Assembly: GCF_001425865.1 (NCBI RefSeq)
Contig: NZ_LMDS01000001.1
Coordinates: forward strand, 1-64,000
Direction of reading: 5' to 3'
Origin: Rhizobacter sp. Root404
Lineage (GTDB): Bacteria; Pseudomonadota; Gammaproteobacteria; Burkholderiales; Burkholderiaceae_C
DNA length: 64,000 nt
The position numbers and the translations under genes are program-made. This document shows, piece after piece, positions 54,637-61,982 of this stretch (position 1 is its first letter; each line of letters opens with the position of its first letter). The notes under the pieces are model-generated. The model searched no databases. It worked only from the letters and a program-made list of their open reading frames with translations, and had not been told where the DNA came from.

Positions 54637-55968
54637 ATGAAACACCTCAAACACCTCTACGTCCAGGTCCTGATCGGGCTGGCGCTGGGGATCACCGTCG
54701 GGCACTACTGGCCCGAGTTCGGCGCAGCGCTGAAGCCGCTCGGCGACGGCTTCGTCAAGCTCGTCAAGATGATGATCGCGCCGATCGTGTTCTGCACGAT
54801 CGTCAGCGGCATCACGTCGCTGAACGACTCGAAGGAGATCGGCAAGACGTTGCTGAAGTCGATGGGTCTGTTCTACGTCCTGACGATCCTGGCGCTTTTC
54901 ACCGGGCTCGCGGCGGTGATGCTGCTGCAGCCGGGCCACGGCATGCACATCGACCCGGCGCACCTGGACGCGTCGGTGGCCGCCAAGTTCGGCAACAAGG
55001 CGCCGCAGGGCTTCACCGAGTTCGCGCTGCACATCATTCCCCACTCGTTCTTCGGCGCCTTTGCCGAGGGCGAGGTTCTGCCCGTGCTGCTGCTCGCGGT
55101 GCTGTGCGGCTTCGGTCTGACGCGCATCGGCCAGGCTGCACGCCCCGTGCTCGACAGCATCGACGGCTTCTCGCACATGCTGTTCGCCGCGTTCGGCTTC
55201 ATCATGAAGCTGGCTCCGCTCGGCGCCTTCGGCGCGATGGCGTTCACCGTCGGCCGTTACGGGATCAAGTCGATCGGATCGCTGGGCCTCCTGATCGGCA
55301 CGTTCTACGTGGCGTGCATCTTCTTCGTCGCGGTGGTGCTTGGCCTGCTGGCGCGCATGCATGGCTTCAAGCTGTGGCAGCTGATGCGCTACATCCGCGA
55401 GGAACTGCTGGTCGTGCTCGGAACCTCGTCGAGCGAGCCGGTGCTGCCGCGCCTGCTCGTGAAGCTGGAGCGTCTCGGGTGCAAGAAGGGCGTCGTCGGA
55501 CTCGTCCTGCCGACGGGCTATTCGTTCAACCTGGACGGCACCGCGATCTACCTCACCTTGGCCTCGATGTTCATCGCCCAGGCCTGCGACATCACGCTGT
55601 CGTGGGCGCAGATCTTCTCGATGCTCGGCGTGATGCTGCTGACCTCGAAGGGCGCGGCAGGCGTGACCGGCAGCGGCTTCGTCGCGCTGGTCGCCACGCT
55701 GACCGTGATGCCGGACCTGCCGGTGGCCGGCGTCGCGCTGATCGTCGGCATCGACCGCTTCATGTCCGAGGCGCGGGCGCTGACCAGCACGATCAGCAAC
55801 GCGGTGGCCTGCATCGTGGTGTCGATCTGGGAGAACGCCTGCGACCGCGAGACCTTGCAGCGCGAACTCGGCGTCGACTACGGCCGAACCGAGGAGGCGC
55901 TCGAGGAAGACGGCGCGGGCATCGTTCCGACGCCGGCCGGCACGCTGCCGGTCAGCGCACTCCACTGA
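54637..55968 (+). CDS. Dicarboxylate/cation symporter (DctA/GltP family)
   Basis: 443 residues, DAACS family, inner membrane; imports C4-dicarboxylates or related acids with protons or sodium. HLYVQVLIGLALGITVGHYWPEFG is the first helix, FVKLVKMMIAPIVFCTIVSGI the second. LGTSSSEPVLPRLL (serine-rich re-entrant loop HP1) and LPTGYSFNLDGTAIYLTLA with GAAGVTGSGFVALVATL are substrate- and ion-binding motifs; NAVACIVVSIWE is the end helix. Shorter gap (80 nt) after the lyase-superfamily gene and aggagacaacgcc before ATG suggest the same operon. Convergent with the LysR gene 23 nt on. Likely carries the acid the cluster degrades. Confidence 0.93.
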   Translation: MKHLKHLYVQVLIGLALGITVGHYWPEFGAALKPLGDGFVKLVKMMIAPIVFCTIVSGITSLNDSKEIGKTLLKSMGLFYVLTILALFTGLAAVMLLQPGHGMHIDPAHLDASVAAKFGNKAPQGFTEFALHIIPHSFFGAFAEGEVLPVLLLAVLCGFGLTRIGQAARPVLDSIDGFSHMLFAAFGFIMKLAPLGAFGAMAFTVGRYGIKSIGSLGLLIGTFYVACIFFVAVVLGLLARMHGFKLWQLMRYIREELLVVLGTSSSEPVLPRLLVKLERLGCKKGVVGLVLPTGYSFNLDGTAIYLTLASMFIAQACDITLSWAQIFSMLGVMLLTSKGAAGVTGSGFVALVATLTVMPDLPVAGVALIVGIDRFMSEARALTSTISNAVACIVVSIWENACDRETLQRELGVDYGRTEEALEEDGAGIVPTPAGTLPVSALH

Positions 55969-55991
55969 GGTCGCACGCACCGGTTCGGCGG

Positions 55992-56921
55992 TCAGGCGGC
56001 GCGCGAAGCGGGAGGCTTCGCGCGCCGCTGGCCTTTCATCTCGGTGAAGAACTCGTAGATCTGGAGGGCGGCAGGCGAGAGCGATCGCCCCTTGCGCCGG
56101 ATCAGTCCGATCCGCCGCGTGATGACCGGATCGACCAGCGGCACGCTGACCAGCAGCGGATGGTCAGCCGCCGGCATTGCCATCGAGGGCACCGCCGCGA
56201 CGCCCAGGCCAGCCTCCACCAGCCCGAGCATCGTCGTCACGTGCTGGGCCTCGAACAGGATCTGCGGGCCGTTGGCCAGGCCGGACAGTGCCTGGTCGAG
56301 CAGCAGCCGGTTGCCTGACGATTTGCCGACCGAGATGTAGTCGTACGCGGCGAGTTCCGTCCACGAGACGCGCCGCTTCTTCGCGAGCGGGTGGTCACGC
56401 CGGCAGGCGGCGACGAACCGCTCCTCGAGCAGCGGCTTGAACTCGATGTCCGGTTCCTGGCTGCCGATGAAGTTGAGACCGAAGTCGGCCTCGCTGCGCG
56501 CGACCGCCGAGAGCACCTCGTTCGCGCTCGCATCGAAGACCTTGATGCGGATCTTCGGGTAGCGCTCGTGATAGCGCGAGATCACTTGCGACAGGTAGTA
56601 GTAGACGGTCGACGGCACGCACGCGATCGTCACTTCGCCCATGCGCGTCGCCGCGATGCCGCGGATGCCCAGCAACGTGTTGTCCAGGTCGTCGAGCAGG
56701 GTCTGCACCTTGCGGTCGAACTCGCGTCCGACGGCGGTGAGGCTGACGCGTCGCGTCGTGCGATCGAGCAGACGCACGCCCAGCGCCTGCTCCAGCTTCT
56801 CGATGCGCCGGCTGAAGGCGGGCTGCGAGATGTGGATCGCCTCCGCCGCCTTGCGGAAGTTGCTGGTCTCGGCCACCGCCCGAAAGGCCTGCAGGTCGTT
56901 CAGATCGAAGTTGATCGCCAT
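55992..56921 (-). CDS. LysR-family regulator of the aconitate/itaconate-type cluster
   Basis: 309 residues. LNDLQAFRAVAETSNFRKAAEAIHISQPAFSRRIEKLE (split, about 6-43) is the winged helix; the effector domain starts near GEVTIACVPSTVYYYLSQV. I chose ATG 56921 because aaggag precedes it and it gives MAINFDLNDLQAF; an in-frame start at 56978 would add 19 unlike residues. It is divergent from the PrpF gene. The 56950-56983 element lies between them and is repeated before the hydratase operon at 50199, so this regulator probably controls both transcription units. Effector unknown, presumably an unsaturated di- or tricarboxylate. Confidence 0.9.
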   Translation of the reverse strand: MAINFDLNDLQAFRAVAETSNFRKAAEAIHISQPAFSRRIEKLEQALGVRLLDRTTRRVSLTAVGREFDRKVQTLLDDLDNTLLGIRGIAATRMGEVTIACVPSTVYYYLSQVISRYHERYPKIRIKVFDASANEVLSAVARSEADFGLNFIGSQEPDIEFKPLLEERFVAACRRDHPLAKKRRVSWTELAAYDYISVGKSSGNRLLLDQALSGLANGPQILFEAQHVTTMLGLVEAGLGVAAVPSMAMPAADHPLLVSVPLVDPVITRRIGLIRRKGRSLSPAALQIYEFFTEMKGQRRAKPPASRAA

Positions 56922-56949
56922 GACGTCGGGCTCCTTGGAGTGATCGACA

Positions 56950-56983
56950 GTGTGCATCAATCGATCCCAATTACGCAATTCAC
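56950..56983. promoter_or_regulatory. Shared LysR-type element, copy 2 (LysR/PrpF divergent promoter)
   Basis: This copy matches the element at 50199-50232 at 25 of 34 positions. It contains the near-dyad AATT-ACGC-AATT and GCATCAATCG. It lies 28 nt from the LysR start and 19-31 nt from the PrpF start. Confidence 0.75.
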
Positions 56984-57002
56984 AGGCAAGTATCTGGCCG
57001 CG

Positions 57003-58109
57003 ATGATCCCGTCCATGAACAAGAGCCTGCCCTGTGTCCTGATGCGCGCCGGAACATCGCGCGGTCCGTTCTTCCTGCGGGAATGGCTGCCCGAGGACGA
57101 CGCCACCCGTGACGAGGTGCTGATCGGCGCCGTGGGTGCGTCCGACCCGTTGCAGCTCGACGGCGTGGGTGGCGGCAGCACGCTCAACAGCAAGGTGGCG
57201 ATCGTCTCCCGCTCGGCTCAGGAAGGCTGCGATCTGGATTACCTGTTCGCGCAGGTGGGCGTCGGCCAGCGCTCGGTCGACACGCGACCCAACTGCGGCA
57301 ACATGCTGTCGGGCGTGCTGCCGTTCGCCATCGAGCAGGGGCTGATCGAGGCGACGGAGGGCACCACCACGGCGCGGGTGTTCAACGTCAACACCCGCTC
57401 GCGGATCGACGTGACGGTGAACACGCCGGGTCGGCGCATCACCTACGACGGGGATGCGCGCATCGATGGCGTTGCGGGCACCGCCGCACCGATCCGCCTC
57501 AACTTCCTCGACGCCTGGGGCGCCGTCACCGGCAGCGTCTTCCCGACCGGCCAGCGCATCGACCTGATCGATGGCACGGCGGTCACCTGCATCGACGCGG
57601 CGATGCCGCTGATGATCGTCAGAGCCGCGGACCTGGGTGTCACCGGCGCCGAGACGCCCGCGGAGCTGGACGCCAACACCGCGCTGCTCGTCAGGCTAGA
57701 GGCGCTGCGGCTGGTCGCCGGCGAGCGCATGGGCCTGGGCGACGTCTCGGCCAGCGTGATCCCGAAGCCGGTGCTGGTCAGCGACGGTTACGGCAGCGAC
57801 AGCATCACCTCGCGCTACTTCACGCCCCGGCGGTGCCATGCCTCCCATGCGGCGACCGGCGCGATCGGCGTCGCGAGCGCATTCGCCCTGCCGGGGACGG
57901 TGGCGAGCAGCCCCGTGCCTGGGAGCGGCAAGCGCGCGATCGTGGTGCTGCATCCCGCGGGGCAGATCGACGTCGAAGTCGAGCTCGAGGGCAGCGGCGA
58001 GACCGCGACCATCCGCACGGCCTCACTGGTCCGCACCGCCCGAAAGATCTTTCAAGGGGAACTGCATATCCCCGACTACGTTTTCTCAAGACCGACCCAA
58101 GGAGACTCC
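57003..58109 (+). CDS. PrpF-family isomerase (aconitate/methylaconitate/oxalomesaconate isomerase type), frame open into the next gene
   Basis: About 365-369 residues. PCVLMRAGTSRGPFFLREWLPED is the PrpF start, GVGGGSTLNSKVAIVS and DTRPNCGNMLSGVLPFAIE (Cys94 counted from Met 57015) the active-site strands, and RRCHASHAATGAIGVA the second half. The family has a diaminopimelate-epimerase fold and shifts double bonds in 2-methylaconitate, aconitate (fungal Adi1) or 4-oxalomesaconate. Start ATG 57003 or 57015. No stop codon follows the normal end (IPDYVF): the frame runs TCA-AGA straight into the Bug gene at 58110. The end given here is the last base before that ATG. A TGA to TCA change at 58086-58088 would explain it. 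Confidence 0.85.
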
Positions 58110-59081
58110 ATGAACCTGCAGCAACTCATTGCCCCCGCGCTCGCCGCAGGGATCACCGCTCTCACGGCGCCGGCCGCGCTGGCGGCCTTTCCGACCAAGA
58201 CGATCACCATCGTCGTTCCGACTGCTGCGGGCGGCGGCAACGACGCGATGGCGCGGACCATCGCCCAGAAGCTCGGCCCACTGCTCGGCCAGACGATCAT
58301 CATCGACAACCGTGCCGGCGCCAACGGGTCGATCGCCAGCGAGTTCGTCGCCCGCGCCACGCCCGACGGCCACACGCTGATGCTCGGCTACATCGCGACG
58401 CACGGAATGAACCCGGCATTGCAGAAGCTGAAGTACGACCCGGTGAACGACTTCGAGCCGATCGGGCTCGTCGGCTACTCGCCGACCCTGATGGTCGCGA
58501 ATGCCGCGGTCGGCGTGAAGGATGTGAAGGACCTGGTTGCCCAACTCAAGGCGAAGCCCGACCGGTACACCTATGCGTCGGCCGGCAACGGCACGGCGCC
58601 GCACTTCGCGGCCGAGCTCTTCAAGCTGAACGCCGGCGTCGTCATGCTCGGCGTCCCGTACAAGGGCGCGGCGCCTGCAATCAGCGACACGATCGGCGGC
58701 CAGACGCAGTTCATGTTCCCGAGCCTGTTCACGGCGTACCCGTTCATCAAGAACGGCAAGCTCAAGGCCCTGGCCGTGGCGGGGCCCAAGCGCGTGGCCA
58801 GCCTGCCGGACGTGCCCACCCTCAAGGAGGCCGGCGTCGATGGCGTCGATGTGACGCAGTGGTACGCCATCTTCGCGCCGGCGAAGACGCCGAAGGCGGT
58901 GGTGGACCAGCTGAACAAGGCGCTCAACCAGGTCCTCAGCGACAAGGAAGTGATCAAGCGCATGGAGGACCACGGCGCCGATGTCTCCACCAGCACGCCC
59001 GAACAACTGCGCACGCTGGTCGCAAGCGAGCTCGTGAAGTGGAAGGGCGTCGTGCAGAAGGCCAAGCTGACGGCGGAATGA
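58110..59081 (+). CDS. Bug-family (TctC-like) tripartite tricarboxylate transporter binding protein
   Basis: 323 residues, periplasmic. Signal peptide LIAPALAAGITALTAPAALAAFP. Then FPTKTITIVVPTAAGGGNDAMAR (split) and IIIDNRAGANGSIASEFVA, the two ligand-binding beta turns of Bug proteins, and VPYKGAAPAISDTIGGQ and LPDVPTLKEAGVDGVDV at the C-terminal half. It captures carboxylates, often citrate-like acids. No TctA/TctB membrane genes are adjacent, common for orphan Bug genes of Burkholderiales. ATG 58110 has a strong aaggag ribosome-binding site, so it is likely started independently even though the preceding PrpF frame is open into it. Confidence 0.92.
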   Translation: MNLQQLIAPALAAGITALTAPAALAAFPTKTITIVVPTAAGGGNDAMARTIAQKLGPLLGQTIIIDNRAGANGSIASEFVARATPDGHTLMLGYIATHGMNPALQKLKYDPVNDFEPIGLVGYSPTLMVANAAVGVKDVKDLVAQLKAKPDRYTYASAGNGTAPHFAAELFKLNAGVVMLGVPYKGAAPAISDTIGGQTQFMFPSLFTAYPFIKNGKLKALAVAGPKRVASLPDVPTLKEAGVDGVDVTQWYAIFAPAKTPKAVVDQLNKALNQVLSDKEVIKRMEDHGADVSTSTPEQLRTLVASELVKWKGVVQKAKLTAE

Positions 59082-59136
59082 TCCCGCGGTCTTGCTGGGA
59101 ACCCCGTTTCGATAACAACTCAACTGGAGACAACTC

Positions 59137-60231
59137 ATGATCGACCGACCATTCACACGCCTGGCCGTGTCCCTCGCCGTCACCGCCCTCAGCGCGCTCG
59201 CCGGGTCGGCGCGGGCGCAGTCCTCGGTCACGATGTTCGGCGTTGCCGACCTGGCGGCGCGCAGCGTGCACAACGAGGGCGCCGCGGCGATGAGTTCGCT
59301 CGTCAGCGGCAGCAACTCGACCAGCCGCATCGGCTTTCGCGGCATCGAGGACCTGGGGGACGGACTCAGCGCCGGCTTCCATCTGGAATCGGGCATGCTG
59401 CTCGACACCGGCAGCAACGTGGGCGGCAATCAGTTCTTCGACCGGCGGGCGACCTTGAGCCTTGCCAGCCGGACGCTCGGTGAAGTGCGAGCGGGCCGCG
59501 ATTTCGTTCCGTCCTATGTCGGTTGGACGCGCTTCGACCCGTTCAGCTATGTTGGCGTCGCGGGGTCGAACAACCTGGTCAGCGCCAGCCCCGCCGGGCC
59601 GATCCGGTCCACCTTCGGCAGCGCTGCCAACACCACGGTGCGGTCCAGCAACTCGATCCAGTACATCCTGCCGGCCAATGCGGCGGGCATCGACGGCGGC
59701 TTGATGGTCGCCGCTGGTGAAGGCGCCCTCGCGGCGAGCGGCACGCACAGGGTCATGGGCGCGCGCCTCGGCTACGCGTCGGGCGCGATCGTCGTCAGCG
59801 CTGCGTTGACGCAGACGGAGAACAGCGCGACCGTGGCGGACAAGTTCAAGGACGCGACGATCGGTGCCTCGTACGACTTCGGCGTCGTCAAGCTGAGCGC
59901 GGCGTGGCGCCGGTTCAGCCTAGGCAGCCCGCGCCAGACAAACATGCTGCTGGCGGCGGTGGTGCCGATCGGTCTCGGCGACCTGAAGCTGTCATACCTG
60001 AAGGCCGACCTCGACGGTCGTGTCGGCGCGACGAACATCGGCACGGCGGACGCGACCCAGTGGGGGCTCGGCTACGTGTACAACCTGTCCAAGCGCTCCG
60101 CGCTGTACGCGACCGCGTCTCGCATCAGCAACGAGGGGGCCGCCACCTTCGCCGTACCCGGCGGCTCGGCTGCGCCGAAAGCGGGTGGCACGTCCAGTGG
60201 CTATGAAGCGGGGCTCCGGCACAGCTTCTGA
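59137..60231 (+). CDS. Gram-negative porin
   Basis: 364 residues with a signal peptide (SLAVTALSALAGSARAQ). SSVTMFGVADLAARSVHNEGA is the first strand of betaproteobacterial trimeric porins; SRIGFRGIEDLGDGLSAGFHLESG and FFDRRATLSLASRTLGEVRAGRDFVPSY (loop 3 region) are family motifs, and it ends SGYEAGLRHSF with the terminal Phe for BAM recognition. 55 nt after the Bug gene with a ggag ribosome-binding site, so it probably provides outer-membrane passage for the cluster's substrate. Confidence 0.94.
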   Translation: MIDRPFTRLAVSLAVTALSALAGSARAQSSVTMFGVADLAARSVHNEGAAAMSSLVSGSNSTSRIGFRGIEDLGDGLSAGFHLESGMLLDTGSNVGGNQFFDRRATLSLASRTLGEVRAGRDFVPSYVGWTRFDPFSYVGVAGSNNLVSASPAGPIRSTFGSAANTTVRSSNSIQYILPANAAGIDGGLMVAAGEGALAASGTHRVMGARLGYASGAIVVSAALTQTENSATVADKFKDATIGASYDFGVVKLSAAWRRFSLGSPRQTNMLLAAVVPIGLGDLKLSYLKADLDGRVGATNIGTADATQWGLGYVYNLSKRSALYATASRISNEGAATFAVPGGSAAPKAGGTSSGYEAGLRHSF

Positions 60232-60333
60232 GGCACCGGCCTCGACGGGCGGCTACTTGCGATGCTTCAGTGCGCCCGGGGTGATCTGGAGCCGACGACG
60301 CATCAGCTCCGTCCTGTGTGATGGGCTCGCAAA

Positions 60334-60606
60334 GCCGCACGCGAGCGCCAGGCGCTGGAGGAAGTGCTGCGAACCCATCCCGAATTCGTCATGGCCGCGC
60401 CCGGGGGCCTGGTGGCATCACCCGCCACCCTGCACATCCTGCTAACGAACTGCTGGACCATCTGGTTGCGCGCGCAACCGGAGGACCACATGAACCGGGT
60501 GATCCAGCAAGGGGACATGCGGCCGATGGTCGCCAGATCGGAAGCGATGGAGGATCTGCGCAGAATCCTGCAGGGCCGGGAGGCCTTCTATGCGAAGGCC
60601 GACTGA
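60334..60606 (+). pseudogene. 3' remnant of a BoxR/BzdR-type regulator (shikimate-kinase-like domain)
   Basis: From about 60334 the frame reads ARERQALEEVLRTHPEFVMAAPGGLVASP, then WTIWLRAQPEDHMNRVIQQGDMRPMVARSEAMEDLRRIL. This is the C-terminal half of the shikimate-kinase-like domain that BoxR/BzdR regulators of benzoyl-CoA pathways carry after their helix-turn-helix. A TGA at 60319 closes the frame upstream and the N-terminal two thirds (HTH, P-loop) are missing. No box genes are present. A 5'-truncated relic; the GTG at 60364 could start 80 residues but no function is expected. Confidence 0.7.
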
Positions 60607-61054
60607 GCAGGGGTTTCGTTCGCCATGCGACAAGATTCTCGCGGAGGATGGGAGAGCCGCGGTGCATGGGCCCCGGCCGTCAGCACCTACGATCTGGCAC
60701 CCTCAGGGCATGCCCGGTTTCGGCCACAAGCTGACCTCGGCCAGCGGCTGCTCTGCTGCAGCCCAGTTCCGTCCTCGTGCTCGTCGATGTCGAGCTAAGC
60801 ACGCGACTGCGCATTAGGCAGCACGGGCGGTATCTGAACCAGCTCGTGGAACTGGGCCTCGTCCATCGCCCGCGATCCGGCATGTTTTCCGCCGGTGGCC
60901 ACGGCAAGGAGGGCGTGGGTTATTGCGAGCATCCCTCGAGGCTTCATCTGAAGACGTGAGGCCGAAGCTGCGAGGCGGCTATCCCCGGCATTCAGCCTGG
61001 GTTCACGCATCCTGTGGGACGATCGGGGCCGAACCGCGAGTGCCCGGACTGCCC
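60607..61054. other. Gene-poor stretch with no supported gene
   Basis: About 450 nt between the BoxR relic and the PepSY gene. Only short open frames occur on both strands, none with a recognisable domain, signal peptide or good ribosome-binding site. A 60-codon plus-strand frame at 60777 (ELSTRLRIRQHGRYLNQLVE) might be a scrap of a helix-turn-helix gene. The right end holds the direct repeat at 60991. Confidence 0.6.
60991..61007 (+). promoter_or_regulatory. Direct-repeat response-regulator box before the PepSY gene
   Basis: TTCAGCCTGGGTTCACG: two TTCA half-sites whose starts are 11 bp apart, the spacing usual for OmpR/PhoP-type regulators. It lies 48 nt before ATG 61055 and recurs at 63326, before the gene that follows the sensor kinase. 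Confidence 0.6.
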
Positions 61055-61294
61055 ATGAATTTTCTTGCCAAAGCGCTGTGCGCCCTTTCGATCGCCGTGG
61101 CCGCCCCAGCCTGGGCCGACATCGGCCGCGACGAAGCCGCCGCCGTGGCGCAACGCGTTGCCAGCGGCCGCGTGCTATCGATCGACCGGACCGACGCCGA
61201 CGGCCGCCCGGCCTGGCGGGTGAAGGTGCTGACCGGCAAGGGGGAGGTCCGCGTGATCTTGATCGACGCCGCGAGCGGGCGCGTCATCGGCTAA
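61055..61294 (+). CDS. Small periplasmic PepSY-domain protein
   Basis: 79 residues. Signal peptide MNFLAKALCALSIAVAAPAWAD, then one PepSY unit: IGRDEAAAVAQRVASGRVLSIDRTD and RPAWRVKVLTGKGEVRVILIDAASGRVIG. PepSY domains bind or inhibit peptidases or sensor domains. It is 16 nt upstream of the response regulator and this PepSY-regulator-kinase order is frequent in betaproteobacteria. It may modulate the sensor in the periplasm. ATG 61055 was chosen as the start of the signal peptide. Confidence 0.82.
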   Translation: MNFLAKALCALSIAVAAPAWADIGRDEAAAVAQRVASGRVLSIDRTDADGRPAWRVKVLTGKGEVRVILIDAASGRVIG

Positions 61295-61310
61295 GCCCCG
61301 GGGAGCCGAC

Positions 61311-61982
61311 ATGCGCCTGTTGCTGATCGAGGATGAAGCGACGCTGCGACTCGGCCTCGCGCGCCAGCTCGAAGCCGAGGGCTACCGGGTTGACCAAGCC
61401 GCAGACGGCGCAGACGGGCTCTTCCTGGCGCGCGAATACCCGGTCGATCTGGCTATCGTCGACCTCGGGCTGCCGAAGCTGAGCGGCCTCGAGCTCGTCA
61501 AGGCGCTGCGCGCGGAGGGCCGCGCCACGCCGATCCTGATCCTCACGGCGCGCGGCAGCTGGCAGGACAAGGTCGTGGGCCTCGAGGCCGGGGCCGACGA
61601 CTACCTCGTCAAGCCTTTCGAATACCCCGAGCTCGCGGCGCGCATCAAGGCGCTGCTGCGGCGCTCGACGCAGGCGACGTCCGACGTGCTGACGCTCGGC
61701 CGCTTCGCGATCGACTTCTCGGCGCAGAGCGCACGTCTGGACGGCCAGCCGGTCGAGCTGACCACCTTCGAATACCGGCTGCTCGAGCACTTGGTGCGCG
61801 AGCGCGCCCGCATCGTGACGAAGCAGGAGTTGTCGGACTACCTGTACCCGCACGACGAAGACCGCGACAGCAACGTCGTCGAGGTGTTGATCGGTCGCCT
61901 GCGCCGCAAGCTCGACCCGGGCGGCACGCTCGCGCCGATCGAGACCTACCGCGGACGGGGCTACCGGTTCAACCTCGCATGA
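61311..61982 (+). CDS. OmpR/PhoP-family response regulator
   Basis: 223 residues. Receiver domain (about 1-118): LLIEDE acidic pair, Asp51 in AIVDLGLP as the phosphorylation site, Lys101 in LVKPFE. C-terminal winged-helix DNA-binding domain (about 128-222): LTTFEYRLLEHLVRERARIVTKQELSDYLY, then SNVVEVLIGRLRRKLDPGG and YRGRGYRFNLA. Coupled by a 4-nt overlap (ATGA) to the kinase gene. The direct repeats at 60991 and 63326 are its likely binding sites. The PhoP/QseB subgroup is probable; the signal is unknown. Confidence 0.95.
   Translation: MRLLLIEDEATLRLGLARQLEAEGYRVDQAADGADGLFLAREYPVDLAIVDLGLPKLSGLELVKALRAEGRATPILILTARGSWQDKVVGLEAGADDYLVKPFEYPELAARIKALLRRSTQATSDVLTLGRFAIDFSAQSARLDGQPVELTTFEYRLLEHLVRERARIVTKQELSDYLYPHDEDRDSNVVEVLIGRLRRKLDPGGTLAPIETYRGRGYRFNLA

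Noticed and set aside
57003..59081. Treating PrpF and Bug as one genuine fusion protein
   Set aside because: The Bug part has its own strong ribosome-binding site, ATG and signal peptide. A lost stop codon or a base error is simpler, so it is reported as two genes with a flagged junction.
60232..60333. Possible C-terminal scrap of another regulator on the minus strand (RRRLQITPGALKHRK then stop)
   Set aside because: Only about 20 codons are readable and no family could be named with confidence.
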